Of a DNA stretch of 64,000 nucleotides, positions 1 to 12,400 are shown piece by piece. The stretch is from Telopea speciosissima. Taxonomy: Eukaryota; Streptophyta; Magnoliopsida; Proteales; Proteaceae. Where the stretch lies: assembly GCF_018873765.1 (NCBI RefSeq), contig NC_057918.1:63676871-63740870 (forward strand), in the 5' to 3' direction. Position 1 is the first letter of the stretch, and each line of letters starts with the position of its first letter. The notes under the pieces are model-generated. The model was not told the origin of the DNA and searched no databases. It worked only from the letters and a program-made list of their open reading frames with translations. Both the position numbers and the translations under genes were made by a program.

Positions 1-440
1 TAGGCAGTCCCTACAAGAAATGATACCTCTATGGGTGTATAAGAACATATAACTTTCTTTTGATTTCTCTTTTGCCTCATTCGTAAACACTTTCTTTTGG
101 CATTATACGTTCTCTGGGTTTTATTATATTCTAGTCTCAATATCTTTCCAATCTCCCATTTGATTGTGACTTAACAACATTAAATTCGAAAATGTTCTAC
201 TCTCAACTCCTTGGAGGTATTGAGGCAGCCTTTTGATTTTCACCAGTAATTTATTTGCCTTGAATTTCAGTTATTGTGAAAAAGAAAAATTGTCTGTGTA
301 ATTTCCTTGTTGATCATCTTGATATTATTTAGAGATTTGGGGCTTTTGTTGTCTCTTCTACCCTGGCTTATTTCTCAACATGCTTTGGCTCACTCATTAC
401 TGGTATAATATGCAAAGACTTACAGCCCAATTCACATGCT

Positions 441-619
441 AGGGTGCAGGTCAGGATCAGTCAGGGCCGGATCGGGCTAAGGAAAACCCTGGCAGGGTCG
501 AGCTGGGTTGAGGGTACCTTAGGCTCTAGTAAGGTTGGGTTGGATTTGGGTTAATGTTAAGGCCTCAAGGGTTGGGCTAGGGTTTAGGGCAGGCCCGGTC
601 CGGCCCATTGACACCCCTA
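441..619. repeat. GGGTT-rich short repeat, possible hAT-like MITE
   Basis: A 180-base stretch dominated by GGGTTGGG and CAGGG words, bounded by imperfect inverted ends (AGGGTGCAGGTC and its near complement before 619). Equivalent copies sit at 28374-28556 and 48734-48916. A second member of the family lies upstream of alpha-SNAP in each unit. The hAT assignment is inference from the end sequence. Confidence 0.45.
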
Positions 620-2256
620 CCATGTTCTAAATGTATGTCTGACCCAATTATGAGAAAGAGGTGAACCAAACTGGGACACCCACCGACCCACCTTATCTCT
701 CTTTCTCTTGGATAGAGATCCTCTCCAATTCTTTAATCTGGCAATTCTCCGAAGTGCCACCTTCCCCACCTTCCCTGTGCCACACCTGGCACAAAATGAT
801 CTAATGGCCAAGAATGGTTTGCACCATTCCATGAAACTCTACCCGTTTTGGAAACCGGATCCTCTCAACCCAAGTAGATGGGCTTTTCAATGGGGAAGAG
901 AAATGAATCGAACAGAGGGGATTTTCTCAAGTCCGGAGACTCGTGGAAGGAGAAAAAGCAAGCATTTTTACAGAAACTAAGTAGGGAAAGTGGAGTTGCC
1001 AGAGATGGGTTTCCGCCTCTTAACTTGTAGGTGGGCTCTAGTTACAGATATTTTCAGCTGGCAACGCAACGTCTCCCTTCAATGTAGTTCTGCAGAACGA
1101 AAGGTTTTTGATCTTCGCTTAATAGCTCACGTAGATGTTTATGAGCCATGTTCTAATCTCCCAAAATAAGAAACAGGGGAATGAAATAAGTTGCACAAGC
1201 TTCAAATCGCTTTGAGGTGGAACTTCATGGAATAGTTGAAGAGATTTCAACAGAAAAAAGAGAAATAAAATTAGGAAGGAAACCAAAGGGTTTGCGACAG
1301 TGAATAGAGACCCCAGATGAGGGATTATGTGAATCCCAAGTCATTCTCTTTAAGGCAGGACAAAGTAAGAAGGAAACCAAAGGGACCCAGATCAGAATCT
1401 TCCCAACTCATAAACAAAATGTTAGATTTCTTCACGCTGTAATACTGCTTACCCCATCTTGAATAGAATTCTCTCTGAATTTTTAGCTTTTTATTCGAAA
1501 GAAAGAAAGAAAAACTTTTCTTTTAAGAACCCATTCTTTTCTTCTCTCTGGATGATGATTTGTTCCCAATTTTCAGATCGAGGTTTTTGTTAAGCGTTTC
1601 TTAATGGTAACTCTGGTTTGTTCTCCTGACAGGTCCATCCCAAGGAGCTTGTCGTCTTCCTAATCATCTATTTTCTGTCAATCTCTTATTTCTTCATCAA
1701 AGTAGAAGAGTCCGTTCTATATAGGAAGGGAACGGAAACCGGATGCTGGGTAGGGGTGTGAGGAAAAGATAGAGAACGGATGGGGTGTGGTGTGTGGCCC
1801 GTGTGGGTGATACAACGGAGGAGAGATGAGATTAAGGTTGCAGGTGCTGCAAAGAAAAAGTTTTCCTTTTGGGTTTAAAAGTCTAATTGGGTTTTTCGAA
1901 TCAAGTAAGTAAAACGGATTGGTAGAGCATGAAAGGGTGCAAAGAATTATCAGGCATTAATCTTTTTACGCCACGTATCGCATAGGAAGGTGGCACTACC
2001 GGAAATCGCCAAATTAAAGAATTGGAAAAGATCTGTTTCCGGATTGTTATCCCTATCTCTCTGCCTCTTACACTCACGCGCCACGCTGCACTTGCCTTGC
2101 TCATCCCGGTTTGTCGATTCGTATGGGTTCTAACGCCTGCCATATTCATATGGGTCTTCTTACGTCTTATAAATGTGGGCCCAGCTTTAAATTAATAGGG
2201 CAAATCTTTATTGGGCTTATAAAGGAGCCAACGGCCAACGTGCATCACGCCAGGCA

Positions 2257-2260
<4 letters not shown>

Positions 2261-2295
<35 letters not shown>

Positions 2296-2476
2296 CGTCG
2301 TCACTGAAAAATCCAAATATCGGAATGGGTCCGTTGTCCGATTCTTCTCATAGGGAGTGAAAATGACAATTTAATCACATCCGAGCAATGTGTTCGGACA
2401 GACCCTGGCCCTTAGCCCTTCACTACAGTACCATTCCATTTTCGGCATATACAATGAATCTGAGCTCAGAAGAACG
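2261..2476 (-). mobile_element. Poly-A-tailed retroposon of unknown family
   Basis: Begins with 35 T residues (2261-2295), read as the A tail of a minus-strand insertion, followed by about 180 bases absent from units 2 and 3. The flanks match the other units on both sides. In units 2 and 3 the same site holds a different poly-A-tailed element, a tRNA-derived SINE. I see no A or B box here, so the family is unknown. Confidence 0.45.
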
Positions 2477-2749
2477 GGTTTGGCTAACATCACAGTCACA
2501 GAAACAAACTAACAGGTTTTTGGTTTTTTTTCTCGGTTCCTTCCGTACACCCACATGGGATCCTAGAGAGAGATACCATTAGACTGTAACGCTCACAGTA
2601 TATATGAGATTAGCGTCTTCGAACTATCATCGAGTGATCGAGTGAAACTGTAAGATCGGGTCTATTTTATCACAATTATGCCACCAGGGGTGAAATACAG
2701 GAAATTAAAAAGTTAACAAAAGATTAATGCTTAGCTGCTTTGAACTTAC

Positions 2750-3161
2750 CGATTATGATGAGAAAAATGATCAACGAACCCATGTTGGTGAGCATCACAC
2801 AAATCTGCAACGCTAGTGATCCAATTCTCCCAAACGCCTCTCTCATGACTCCGGCGTATGTCGTCGAATTGCCGGCATTTGTATACTTCAGGAGGAAATC
2901 AACTGAAACTTCGGAGAGAATAGCGATGATCACGATCATTGCAAAGGCCGGAACGACGCCTAAGACCTTGAGAGTAGCCGGAATCGACATAATTCCGGCT
3001 CCAATAATACTTGTCGACACGTTGAACACCGCGCCGGAGACCGAAGCGCCGCCATCGGTGTCTGTGCTCTTACTCTCTAGTGGTGGCCTGAGCTCCGGGA
3101 GGAGCGACTCGTGAATATCTGCTTCTATCTTCTCTTGCTTCTTCATCTTTGGATCTCTCAT
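2750..3161 (-). CDS. AVT6-like amino-acid transporter A, exon 1 (rest outside window)
   Basis: Start codon at 3159-3161; exon ends at a GGTAAGT donor (2744-2750 on the complement). It encodes about 137 residues: a soluble N-terminus with MRDPKMKK and LLPELRPPLES, then the family signature STSIIGAGIMSIPA of the first membrane helix and further helices ending in LIIFLIIIG. This is the N-terminal third of an AAAP-family transporter of the plant AVT6 group, known from Arabidopsis as exporters of acidic amino acids from the vacuole. Compared with copies B and C it has a four-residue insertion (QEKI) and about eight substitutions, but no visible break. Whether the gene is complete cannot be judged because exons 2-5 lie left of the window. 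Confidence 0.85.
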
Positions 3162-4109
3162 TTTGGAAGAAGAAGAAGAAGAAAGAAGATTTCAGTCTCA
3201 GTCGCTCTATAAGATGCGTGAATATCTGCTTTTGTCTTCTCTGGCTCTGTTTCTTTACTACTAATATTTTTTGGGTTTTTTTTTAGGGAAAATTACATCC
3301 CCTCTCTTGTACTTTTTCCTAATTACACCTTTCTCCCTTTGATTTTTCCACCTTACATACGATTCCCCATAGTTTCTGAAAAATTATTAAGACCCCCCTG
3401 CCGTTAGCATCCGTCTGTTAAATGCTGATGTGGCATAGTTAGTATTTTATAATGTCCAAACTAACCCTAGGTCATTGTGAGATGACCCATTTACCCTTTT
3501 GATAAAAAACGAAAATTAGATGGGAGAATGACTTACCCTTTCTTCTATCTCCCAACTTCATCTTCAACCTCTGAACTGTGAAATCGTCAGCGACATACCC
3601 CCTACCATTGCCTGAGTCTTTTGCTCTGCGGCTAGAGAAGAAAGGCGCGGAGAACACACACTCGCAGTTGTTAAAATAAATAGTTTTTTGAGAATTCATG
3701 TAGAGGGTGGGGGAGACATGTCCCTTGTTACCACAAGTTCTCACCCACCCTAAGGATTGGCGATCTCAATGACTACATCGCACCACCGTCGCAAGCTTGC
3801 GTTGTTTCTCTAACGGGTCTTAAGGCAACCATGATGACAAAGCAGGATAAAACAGTGGTAGTGGTTCTAATTAGGTTATCATTCTGTGTTCTGGAAATTT
3901 TCAGGGGGAAATTAGACTGACTGCCCTCTGAGTTATTCATTGTTGTTTTTTCTTTCTCTAATAGTGTCAATAAAATTAAGGGGTTTCCTTGATTGGTTTG
4001 TGGAGTCTATATATGAATAGATCCATCAATTGGTTGTCTCTAGTCATCCTCTGTTGCTTACTTCTTCTTCTTCTTCTGCTATCGAAACCCATCTGATTCT
4101 CTTCAGAAA

Positions 4110-4154
4110 ATGGCAGAAAACTTGCCCAAATCCATTTACGATTTCACTATCAAC
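4110..4154 (+). pseudogene. Captured first exon of a glutathione peroxidase gene
   Basis: The ATG at 4110 opens a 15-codon frame reading MAENLPKSIYDFTIN, followed directly by GTATAT. Plant cytosolic glutathione peroxidases begin MA..SPKSIYDFTVK, and their first intron falls at about this point, so this looks like exon 1 with its splice donor, preceded by a TTC-rich leader (4020-4109) and followed by intron sequence. The catalytic cysteine exon is absent. It is a gene fragment carried by the surrounding Mutator-like element. The match is short, so confidence is moderate. Confidence 0.5.
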
Positions 4155-4785
4155 GTATATGGTTTCCTATACTATTTTAGCTTCTGATATATTTTCCCCC
4201 CTCTATTCTAAGTTTCTTTGTTGCAACTTCATTCCTGATCTCTGTCCTTCCCGACTATTTTCACCTGAATCTTACTCATGCTACAGTCTTAGATTTTCTG
4301 GCAAGGGCCCTTTCACAGATGGATATGACAATACGGTTTTGGGATTTCATGGATTTTGGTTCAGATTAAGGTTGCACAATTCATGGTTCACCAGAACTGA
4401 CACTCTTCAAGCTCTCCAATTGAAGCACTCAAAAATGGAAAACAAGTTTGCCCAGAAACACAAAACTTTAGATCAAATCAGATGCAATCCCAATCTCCCA
4501 AAAGATAAAAGGTACTCGAAATTTGAAAAGCAGATGTTTATGGGTCCCTAGAAGTCTTGAAGTGCAACTACCCCTTCCCCGACCCAACCCACCCTTCCTA
4601 CCACAAAAGGTCGGAAGAACCAGAGGTCCACATGTTTTTTTTTTTTTTTTATTTTATGTGAGCAAGACGGAGGTTGCAGCGGTGGTGGGGTTTCTAATGT
4701 TTTAGTCCTTCCAGCAGCAATCTTCAATGATCTTTTACCGATAACCCCTTCTTTCTCCTCTAACCTCTTCTTATTTGTTCGCGGT

Positions 4786-4863
4786 GGAGGAGGAGGCGGC
4801 GGTGGCAGTGGTGGTGGTGGTGGAGGAGGCAGCGGCAGCGGCGGCGGTAGTGGTGGTGGTGCT
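4786..4863. repeat. GGT/GGC trinucleotide repeat
   Basis: About 78 bases of GGT, GGC and GGA triplets inside the Mutator-like element. The minus strand reads as a proline run within an open frame. I regard that frame as a by-product of the repeat. Confidence 0.85.
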
Positions 4864-5202
4864 AGCAATGGAGTAGGAAAGATATGGGTGTTTTAGGTTG
4901 AAAATGATGAAAATGGTAGAATTGGAAATGCAGTTTTAATTTGTTAGTAAAGAGTAATATTATCTTTTCAAACCATTAACTAACAACATCCTAACACGGT
5001 CAACCATAAGGAGTTAAAATGTAAGATGAAAAAATCAAAGGGAGGAATGTATAATTAAAGCATAATACAGGGGAGGAGACGTAATTTTCTCCTTTTTTTT
5101 TAATATTATATTAGATGAGTATGTTATTTAGCTTATATTTTATTATTATGGTCATCTGGCAGTGAAGATGATGGATAGAATAGATGAAGACGGAAGAATG
5201 GG

Positions 5203-5446
5203 ACTTGATAGATGTATGGAGACGGAATAATGGGATAGGTGGGTGTTTCTGTTTGGACTGTTTGCTCGGCCATCCATGGGTGACCATGTTTATAAAATAT
5301 GATACGGATACTCGTATCGGTCGGACTTCATAGATGTATGGAGACGAAATAATGGGATAGTTGGGTGTTTCTATTTGGACTGTTTGCTCGGCCATCCATG
5401 GATGACCATGTTTAAAAAATATGATACGGATACTCGTATCGGTCGT
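5203..5446. repeat. 122-base tandem duplication (unit 1 only)
   Basis: Two adjacent copies, about 5203-5324 and 5325-5446, each containing GATGTATGGAGACG, TTTGCTCGGCCATCCATGG and GATACGGATACTCGTATCGG. Units 2 and 3 have one copy (about 31475-31590 and 51805-51920). Confidence 0.85.
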
Positions 5447-5610
5447 GGTACATGTCGATATAAATTAATAATCTCCTAATTTCAGTTATGGCATGAAGAA
5501 GGACATTGATCTTGAATAATGTGATAATCCCCTTTTAAATTGGCTTTTATTCAAAACAAATCCATTATGACAAATGACTTCATTGCTCATTAATTATTTT
5601 TATGGGAGAA

Positions 5611-5731
5611 TTTTTCTGTGCTAGTGGCGCAGGTTGTGCCTAAACACATGGGGGTGGGCAAAATGATCACCCTGCCCCCCTGAATGGTAGGCCCATGTGT
5701 TTAGACGCAGGCTACGCTGCGGCACAGAAAA
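5611..5731. mobile_element. Foldback MITE
   Basis: About 120 bases that fold on themselves: TTTTCTGTGC at the left against GCACAGAAAA at the right, and CTAAACACATGGG against CCCATGTGTTTAG inside. At the same site units 2 and 3 carry a foldback element of different sequence. Confidence 0.7.
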
Positions 5732-5786
5732 CATCACCCATTATTTTATTATATCAAGAAGAAAAAGAAAGAGAGAGAATTTTGTA

Positions 5787-6350
5787 GCCTTGAAGTTGAC
5801 GTAAAAAAAAAACCTATGATAGACTTGAGTGAGGATTTATTGAACCTATTCTTTTAAAACTAGGTCTCTTAGAATTGGGTAAAAACGTTTATGGCATGTC
5901 TTACTATTGTTCTTATGGTTTTCTTATAAATGGTGCATCACGAGGTACTATTACTCCATCACATGGTGTGAGACAGGGTGGCCCATTATCTCCAGCTTCA
6001 TTTATTTTATGTTCTCATGCTTTGAGTTGTCTCCTATTGCAACATGAAATTTCTGGTGATATCCATGGTGTCAAGGTCAAGAATCGAGCAATGCCTATTT
6101 CACACTTATTATTTGTTGATGATAGTTTCCTATTTTCTAAAGTTAGATTGGAAGAATTGTGCACGTTGATGGACTGTCTATCTACATACTGCAAGGCATC
6201 AGGGCAAGCTATTAATTTACAAAAGTCATGTTTGACTTTCTCACCAAATATACTCGTACTAAATGGAAGAGGTGGTTCTCCAGAATTTTGCATATTTAAA
6301 TGACAATGGTCCTAAAAAATATCTTGGACTCCTAGTTGATTTTGGTATTT
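5787..6350 (+). mobile_element. Truncated LINE reverse transcriptase fragment
   Basis: Residue patterns of the L1-type reverse transcriptase core are visible: YDRLE, FLINGASRGTITPSHGVRQGG, PLSPASFILCSHAL, HLLFVDDSFLFSK (the catalytic FVDD) and YCKASGQAINLQKS, then KYLGLLVDFGIS. Only about 560 bases of the LINE remain. The frame has an internal stop and shifts. It joins directly to a copia fragment at about 6350, an arrangement shared by all three units. Confidence 0.85.
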
Positions 6351-7385
6351 CTTTATATGGACTTGCTCAAGTTTGAACCCTCTTTATTCATATATCGGGC
6401 TGGTACGCATTTGCTTTGTGTTCTTGTATACGTTGATGATATCTTGGTTACCAATTCTAACAGCTCTTAAGTGCAACGACTTCTTCATTAGCTTGCATTG
6501 AATTCTCAATTAAGGATTTGGTTCCATTGAGTTTCTTCTTTGGTATTGAGGTTAGTGGCCACTCTCAGGGCCTACTCGTTTCCCAGTCACAGTATATCAG
6601 TGACCTGCTCAATTGTGCAGGGATGACCAATTGCAAACCGGTCCAAACACCCAGGGCTATCGCTCTAAAACCCTCAATTACAATGGTTGCCCCAGTTGCA
6701 GATGCTACACATTATCACTCCATCGTAGGGATTCCAATATGTCACGTTGACTTGCCTTGATGCCGCCTTCGCTGTAACCGTGCCTGCCAGTATATGTACT
6801 TGCCCACTGAGGAGCACTGGTCTATGGTCAAAAGCATTTTACAATGTGTCAAATGTACTGCTACACTTGGTCTTCGCTTGGAAAAGGCTCCTCCCTCAAT
6901 CTCCAGGCCTTCACTGATGCCGATTATGCAGGGAATAACACAGACCAAAAGTCTACTGGTGGCAATGCTATATTCCTTGGCTCTAATTTGATCTCTTGGT
7001 CCTTTCGCAAGCAAAAGACTATTGCTCGGTCTTCCACCGAGTATGAATACAAGGCCTTGGTTGACGTGGCCGCCAAACTTATCTGGTTGGAATCCCTCTT
7101 TCAAGAGCTTGGCTTTCCTCTTCGTAGTCCTCCGATTCTTTGGTGTGACAATATCAATGCCACTTATGTCTATGTAAATTCGGCCTTTTATGCTCGCACT
7201 AAGCATGTAGAGATCAATTTTCATTTTGTGCGTGACAAAGTTGCCAAAAGGAAGCTTCAGGTTCAATTTATTATTGACCAAGATAAAGTTCTCAGTGCAA
7301 CATAACTCTATATTGGCTCTCGTATTGCGATTGGACTTTTATCACAACATTCGGATTCTATCCGTATCACATATACATAGTAGTA
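6351..7385 (+). mobile_element. Fossil Ty1/copia pol fragment (RT to RNase H)
   Basis: Ty1/copia relic with the end of reverse transcriptase and the RNase H domain (SSTEYEYKALVDVA, LWCDNINATY, TKHVEINFHFVRDK are family patterns). It is broken in several places and lacks gag, protease and integrase. The same fossil occurs in units 2 and 3, so it predates the duplication. Confidence 0.8.
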
Positions 7386-7739
7386 CTATGGACAGTGTGC
7401 GCAAACCCATTCGCTTCTTTTATGATCTTCAGGTAAAACCCTTGCCTTGCTGTACTTTTACAGAGATCCAAATGTTTTGTCATTAACCATTTCTTTCCCT
7501 ACCAAATCTGTCCGGTAACTCTCTCGTCATTACTTTTCATCCCTGGCCTACCTACTACTTTATCTGTAGTTTCTATTTCCTTTCTCCAGCCTCTTTCTAC
7601 TCTCTGCCCTACTCTCTCCTTGCTACAGTCCTTCCCATTACCGTAGCCTTTTCTCGGAATCATCACGGACAACATTACCCATTCCTACTCATGTTTATGA
7701 GCTACCCCGCCTCCTCCCTTACCAACCCCAAACCCCACA

Positions 7740-9297
7740 CCGCCACAAGATGATCCCTCACCTGAAAATGACGTTGAAGATGATCCCTTCATCCTTGATG
7801 ATGAAACAGAGGACAGACTAACACAATCATGGACCAATACCCTGATTGGTAAGGTGCTGGAGGGAAAAAGATTTCGATCTTAGTTAGTCACAGAAGTCCT
7901 CCTCAACGCCTGGAATACTAAAAGGAGAGTAGAGTCACATCCCTACATGGAACGGATTTTTCTCTTCCACTTTGAGCATGAATTTGACTTGGAGAACGTT
8001 CTGATGGAAGGCCCTTAGACAGTTGTAGGCAGTCTCTTAGTTCTGGAACGGCGGAGAGAATCTAGGGATTGGAGTTTCAATCAAGTTGATTTCTGGATTC
8101 AGCTGCATAAGGCACCGATGGAGATTTAGGACCTCAAATTAGCGATGGACCTCGGTGCTAAGATTGGAAAACCACTGCAAGCAATGGTGATTGATGGTTT
8201 TCAAGCAGGTGTAAGAGTTCATTTTCTTCGAGTTCGCGTTTCTGTGGATATACTCAAGCCTCTACGAATCTCCATTTCCCTCAAAAGACAAAATGATGCA
8301 CAATGCCAGATCATCGTTAAATATGAACGATTGTCGGTCTACTGCTATTTCTGTGGTATCATAGGACATGAGGAACAGAGGTGTGTTGCCCAGTTTGAAA
8401 CCCATCAACAACACCGTAATAGCCATGGCTGCTCTCCACATTCCAGATGTGTGCATCTGCCTCCCAACCGTTATGGCTCGATAATATAGGGATTAACACC
8501 ATCAGCGCGAACTATTGAGTAAGCAGCTACCATCATAGCAGAGGAGCTCCAAGCCACCGCCATTGCTGTAAATTCCGGTACAGGGGAGATTGTCGGAGGA
8601 AGGAGAGAGGAGTGTCTCAACAACACCAATGCAGCCAACTCACAGTCTGAATCCACACGTACTAGTACAGGTTCTGAACAGGCGTGCTCTCCAACGCTAC
8701 ATGCAATCAGGGGGGACATGATATCTGACACAGCAGGTAACCAAGGTCCTGGAACTTTCTCCCATCAGGCCTAGTCTTTGTCCATTATTGCTAACCATCA
8801 GTGCCACCCTTATTTGTCATACCCTTACCCCAACATTCCTAATGACCAATCATCAACCAATATGCCCATCCCATCGCATACCATACCATCAATCATAAAT
8901 CAATTCCAATCATCTCAACAAAACCAAGAGCTGAACCCATTTAATTACCTTAGAACTCAGTTAAGCCAAAGATCGGACCTTACGAACACTCTTTTGGCCC
9001 TTTTACCTCAGCTCTCAACAGTTTCTCTCTCTAATCCGGGCCCAGCTACCCTATCGACCAACCCCTACCCAAGAAACACTATCGCTTACACCCAACCCAG
9101 AATCAATGGTCCAACCTTGGTGCAGACACATTCTGAGACAACGCAGGCTTTCCCTGCCACCCTTCCTCCCCAAAGGCTTGGCCCTGAGTCTACCACTCCA
9201 CAACACTCCCTGGAACCTGCTAAGTAGTACCCCAGTTTCCAACACCAGTACCCAAATTCCCAACCCATCCAGCACAATCTACTGCCACCCAAAGTGA
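7740..9297 (+). pseudogene. LINE ORF1 relic (DUF4283-like plus CCHC zinc knuckle)
   Basis: The N-terminal part has acidic segments, then a DUF4283-like core (YMERIFLFHFEHEFDLENV, LVLERRRESRDWSF). A zinc knuckle of the form C-x2-C-x4-H-x4-C, CYFCGIIGHEEQRC, lies at about 8343-8384. A long Pro/Ser/Gln-rich tail (8778-9227) follows. In plant L1 elements ORF1 binds the element RNA. Internal stops, for example near 7880 and 8128, break the frame. Confidence 0.75.
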
Positions 9298-9474
9298 ATC
9301 ATCCCCCCCCCCCCTTCGAAACCACCAAAGGCCAAGCCCAAGGTAAAGGGAGCAAGGAAAACGAGAACAACAGCTCAGACAGAACAAGAACCAGGAGCTT
9401 CTGCTTCAAATGTGGATCATTTTTTACAGTTTTGCCCCATGGCGGCTAGGGGAAATCAGCCCCATGGGTCACTA

Positions 9475-12400
9475 TGAGGCTTCTCATCTGGAACTGCCAA
9501 GGGTTGGGGAGACCCTTGACGGTTTGATTGCTCCAGAATCTCTCCTCCAAGGAAAAGCCGGATGTCATGTTCATTATTGAAACCAGGTGTGCACTTCCTA
9601 AACTTAAAAAGATTTGTAAAGTTCTGAATTCCCCCTCCTGTTTTAATGTTGATCCCAAAGGTACGGCTGGGGGCCTCGCCTTACTGTGGCAATCAAATGT
9701 CCATGTCGATGTGCTATTTTTGAATGGTCATGTTATTGATTGTTCAGTTGTAATCAACAAAGAGACTCCCTTCTACCTTTCATGCATTTATGGAGATCCT
9801 GTTCGTGCAAGAAGGCAATCGGTGTGGGATAGGCTTGTTAATATTGGAGAACATCGAGTGGATGACTGGATTTGTGTGGGAGATTTTAACTCCTATTTGG
9901 GGTGGTATGAAAAAGCCGGGGGTTCTCACAACAATGGGCATGACTCAAAAAGGTTTCAGAATATGATTAATAGTTGTAAGCTAATGGACCTTGGAGCTAA
10001 AGGTCCGAGGTATACAACGAGTAATCGGTGACACGGCTGTTCCAATATCCGAATTCGTTTGGACCGTGCTCTTGCAAACCAGCCATGGAGGAGTCGCTTC
10101 AGCGATGCTGTAGTTTTTGTGAGACCAACGGTGGGTTCAGACCACAATCCGATCACTATTGACTCGGAGGGTGGCAAAATCAATGGGGTTCACCCATTTC
10201 GGTTCGAAACGGCTTGGTTGCGACATTCCCAATGCAAGATTATTGCTACCAAGGCCTAGTGTGTGCCTACTACTGGGACTGCGGCTCTGCAAGTTCAGAA
10301 GAATATGGGAAACTGTAAGAAAGATTTTAAGAAATGGAATGTTGAGGTGTTTAGAAATATCCAAACTTCCATTCGGAATCTCCATCAAGAATTAGAGTGG
10401 TTGCAAAGTAAGGACCAATCTGAGTATTCCCAGGCTCGGATTAACACTGTTATTGCTCTGTTGGGAGAGGAGATGGCTAGGGAGGAGATACTTTGGAAGC
10501 AGAAGTCGTGTATTGCTTGGTTAAAGGAAGGAGATTTGAATACGGGCTTTTTCCACACTTCTATCATCCAACGTAGGGCATCGAACAAGATTCTAAAACT
10601 CAAGGATAGCTCTGGGGCTTAGATGACATCACAGGCGGAAGTGAACCAGCTTATTCAGAATCACTTTTCTATTGCTTTTACTTCAGAAGCTATGGACGCA
10701 GAGGCTTTACATATGGTTCTGAATTCAGTGAATCCTGTGGTAACGGAAGACATGAACACTATGCTTTGTCGCTATCCAACTAGTGGGGAAGTCCATGATG
10801 CTATCTTCTCCTTGGGGGCTTTAAAGTCTCCGGGACCTGACGGCTTACCCCCCAACGTTCTTCTAGAATTTTTGGGATCTTGTTAATGCTGATTTATTCT
10901 CTTTTGTGGATGATTTCTTTACTATAGGTCTTATTCCTTCAACTATGAGCAAGTCCTTCATAAGCTTGATCCCGAAGTCTCCCAACCCAGAGGTAGTTGA
11001 GCAGTTCCGTCCCATTAGCCTTTGTGGGGTGGCCTTTAAAGTAATAACCAAGATTACTGCTAGGCGTCTCCAACAGATCTTTAATCAACTGGTGTCTCCA
11101 ACGCAATCGGCTTTTAAACCGAATCGCTCGATCTCCGATAATATTCTGGTGGCACATGAACTTTTCCACTACATTAAGAAAAGGAAGAAGGGGAGGAAAC
11201 GTTTCCTAGCTCTCAAGCTTGACATGAAGAAGGTATATGATCGCCTCAAATGGCCTTTTATTGAGGCTATGTTGTCAAAGTTGGGCTTTCAGCAGCATTG
11301 GATCTCTTTGGTTATGGCATGCATTAAATCGGCGAACTATATATAGCTTCCTGATCAATGGGACAGTTCAAGGCGATATCATCCCTTCCAGAGGCATTCG
11401 CCAAGGGGATCCACTATCCCCGACCTTGTTCATTTTATGCTCTCAGGCCTTGATAGCAGTCATCAACCAAGCAGAAGAAGGTAATATGATCCAAGGAATT
11501 AAGGTCCATAATCGTGCCCCACCAGTCTCACATTTGTTATTTGTCGATGACTGTTTGTTTTTCTCGGAGGCGAAGTTCGAAGGCGAAGTTAACTGAAGTG
11601 TGCAATCTCAAAGCATGCCTTGAGCTTTATTGCAAAGCCTCAGGTCAAGCAATAAATCTAAAAAAGTCAAGCATCACATTCAGCCCCAATACCCCATCAA
11701 AGTTTAAACGATGGTTCTCTAGAGTGCTCAAGGTTCCATATGGTGACGGTCCAACAAAATACTTGGGTTTGCCGATCGAGTTTGGTATTTCCAAAGCCCA
11801 AGTGTTTAGAGACATCAATGATAAAGTGGCCGCTCGTATCCAAAATTGGAAACACCAGTTGCTATCTCCTACAGGCCGTGAAGTCATGCTCAAGTCGATC
11901 GCATTCGCAATGCCCAACTTTGCATGCTCCCATTTCAAAGTTCCAAAGTCAACTCACAACAACTTGAGGAAGATGGCAGCAGATTTCTATTGGGGTAAGG
12001 TGGATGATACTTCTAAAATTCATTGGGTTGTTTGGAACAGAATGTGCAAGTCTAAGAGGAAAGGGGGCTTGGGCTTTAGAGACACGTCTACCCACAACTT
12101 TGCCTTACTTGCAAAGGTGGCTTGGCGACTTTGGGATCAACCAGATTCACTTTGGGCTAAGTTTATCAAGAGTATCTACTTTCCCCAGTGTTCTTTCTTG
12201 AAAGTCAATATGGGTAATCAATCGTCATGGGCTTGAAGAAATCTATTGGAAGGGAGGAAAGCTCTTATGGCGGGCTTTTGTGGCGGATTGGAGATGGCAA
12301 GTCAGTTCGGATTTGGGAGGACAACTGGGTCCCTTCCCTTGTAGGCTTTAAAATCCAACATTCCAGACCTCACGGATGCAACCTAGTTACAGTGGCAGAT

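Larger units (their letters stand above)
1..2749 (-). other. Part of intron 1 of transporter A
   Basis: No gene of its own. By alignment with units 2 and 3 this is the exon 1-proximal part of the first intron of transporter A; exons 2-5 should lie left of the window. Bases 1 to about 100 do not match the other units. It holds a GGGTT-rich repeat and a poly-T-ended insertion, listed separately. Short open frames here are repeated at 28553 and 48913 and carry no recognisable domain. Confidence 0.7.
3286..5092. mobile_element. Mutator-like element with long terminal inverted repeats (unit 1 only)
   Basis: The left end GGGAAAATTACATCCCC and the complement of the right end, GGAGAAAATTACGTCTCC, form inverted repeats of about 75 bases. 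The flanks are identical: nine T and one A at 3276-3285 and at 5093-5102, a 10-base target duplication in the Mutator range. Units 2 and 3 have the empty T-rich site. No transposase is present, so the element is non-autonomous. It carries an apparent glutathione peroxidase first exon and a GGT-rich stretch. It shares a subterminal word of at least 20 bases, around 4671, with the Pack-MULE at 21487, so the two are related. Confidence 0.8.

Noticed and set aside
2740-3114. Plus-strand frame of 124 codons opposite transporter exon 1, repeated at 30826 and 51155
   Set aside because: Shadow of the real minus-strand exon, which has the membrane transporter motifs and splice donor.
4548-4868. Proline-rich open frame on the minus strand
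   Set aside because: It is a translation of the GGT/GGC repeat inside the Mutator-like element.
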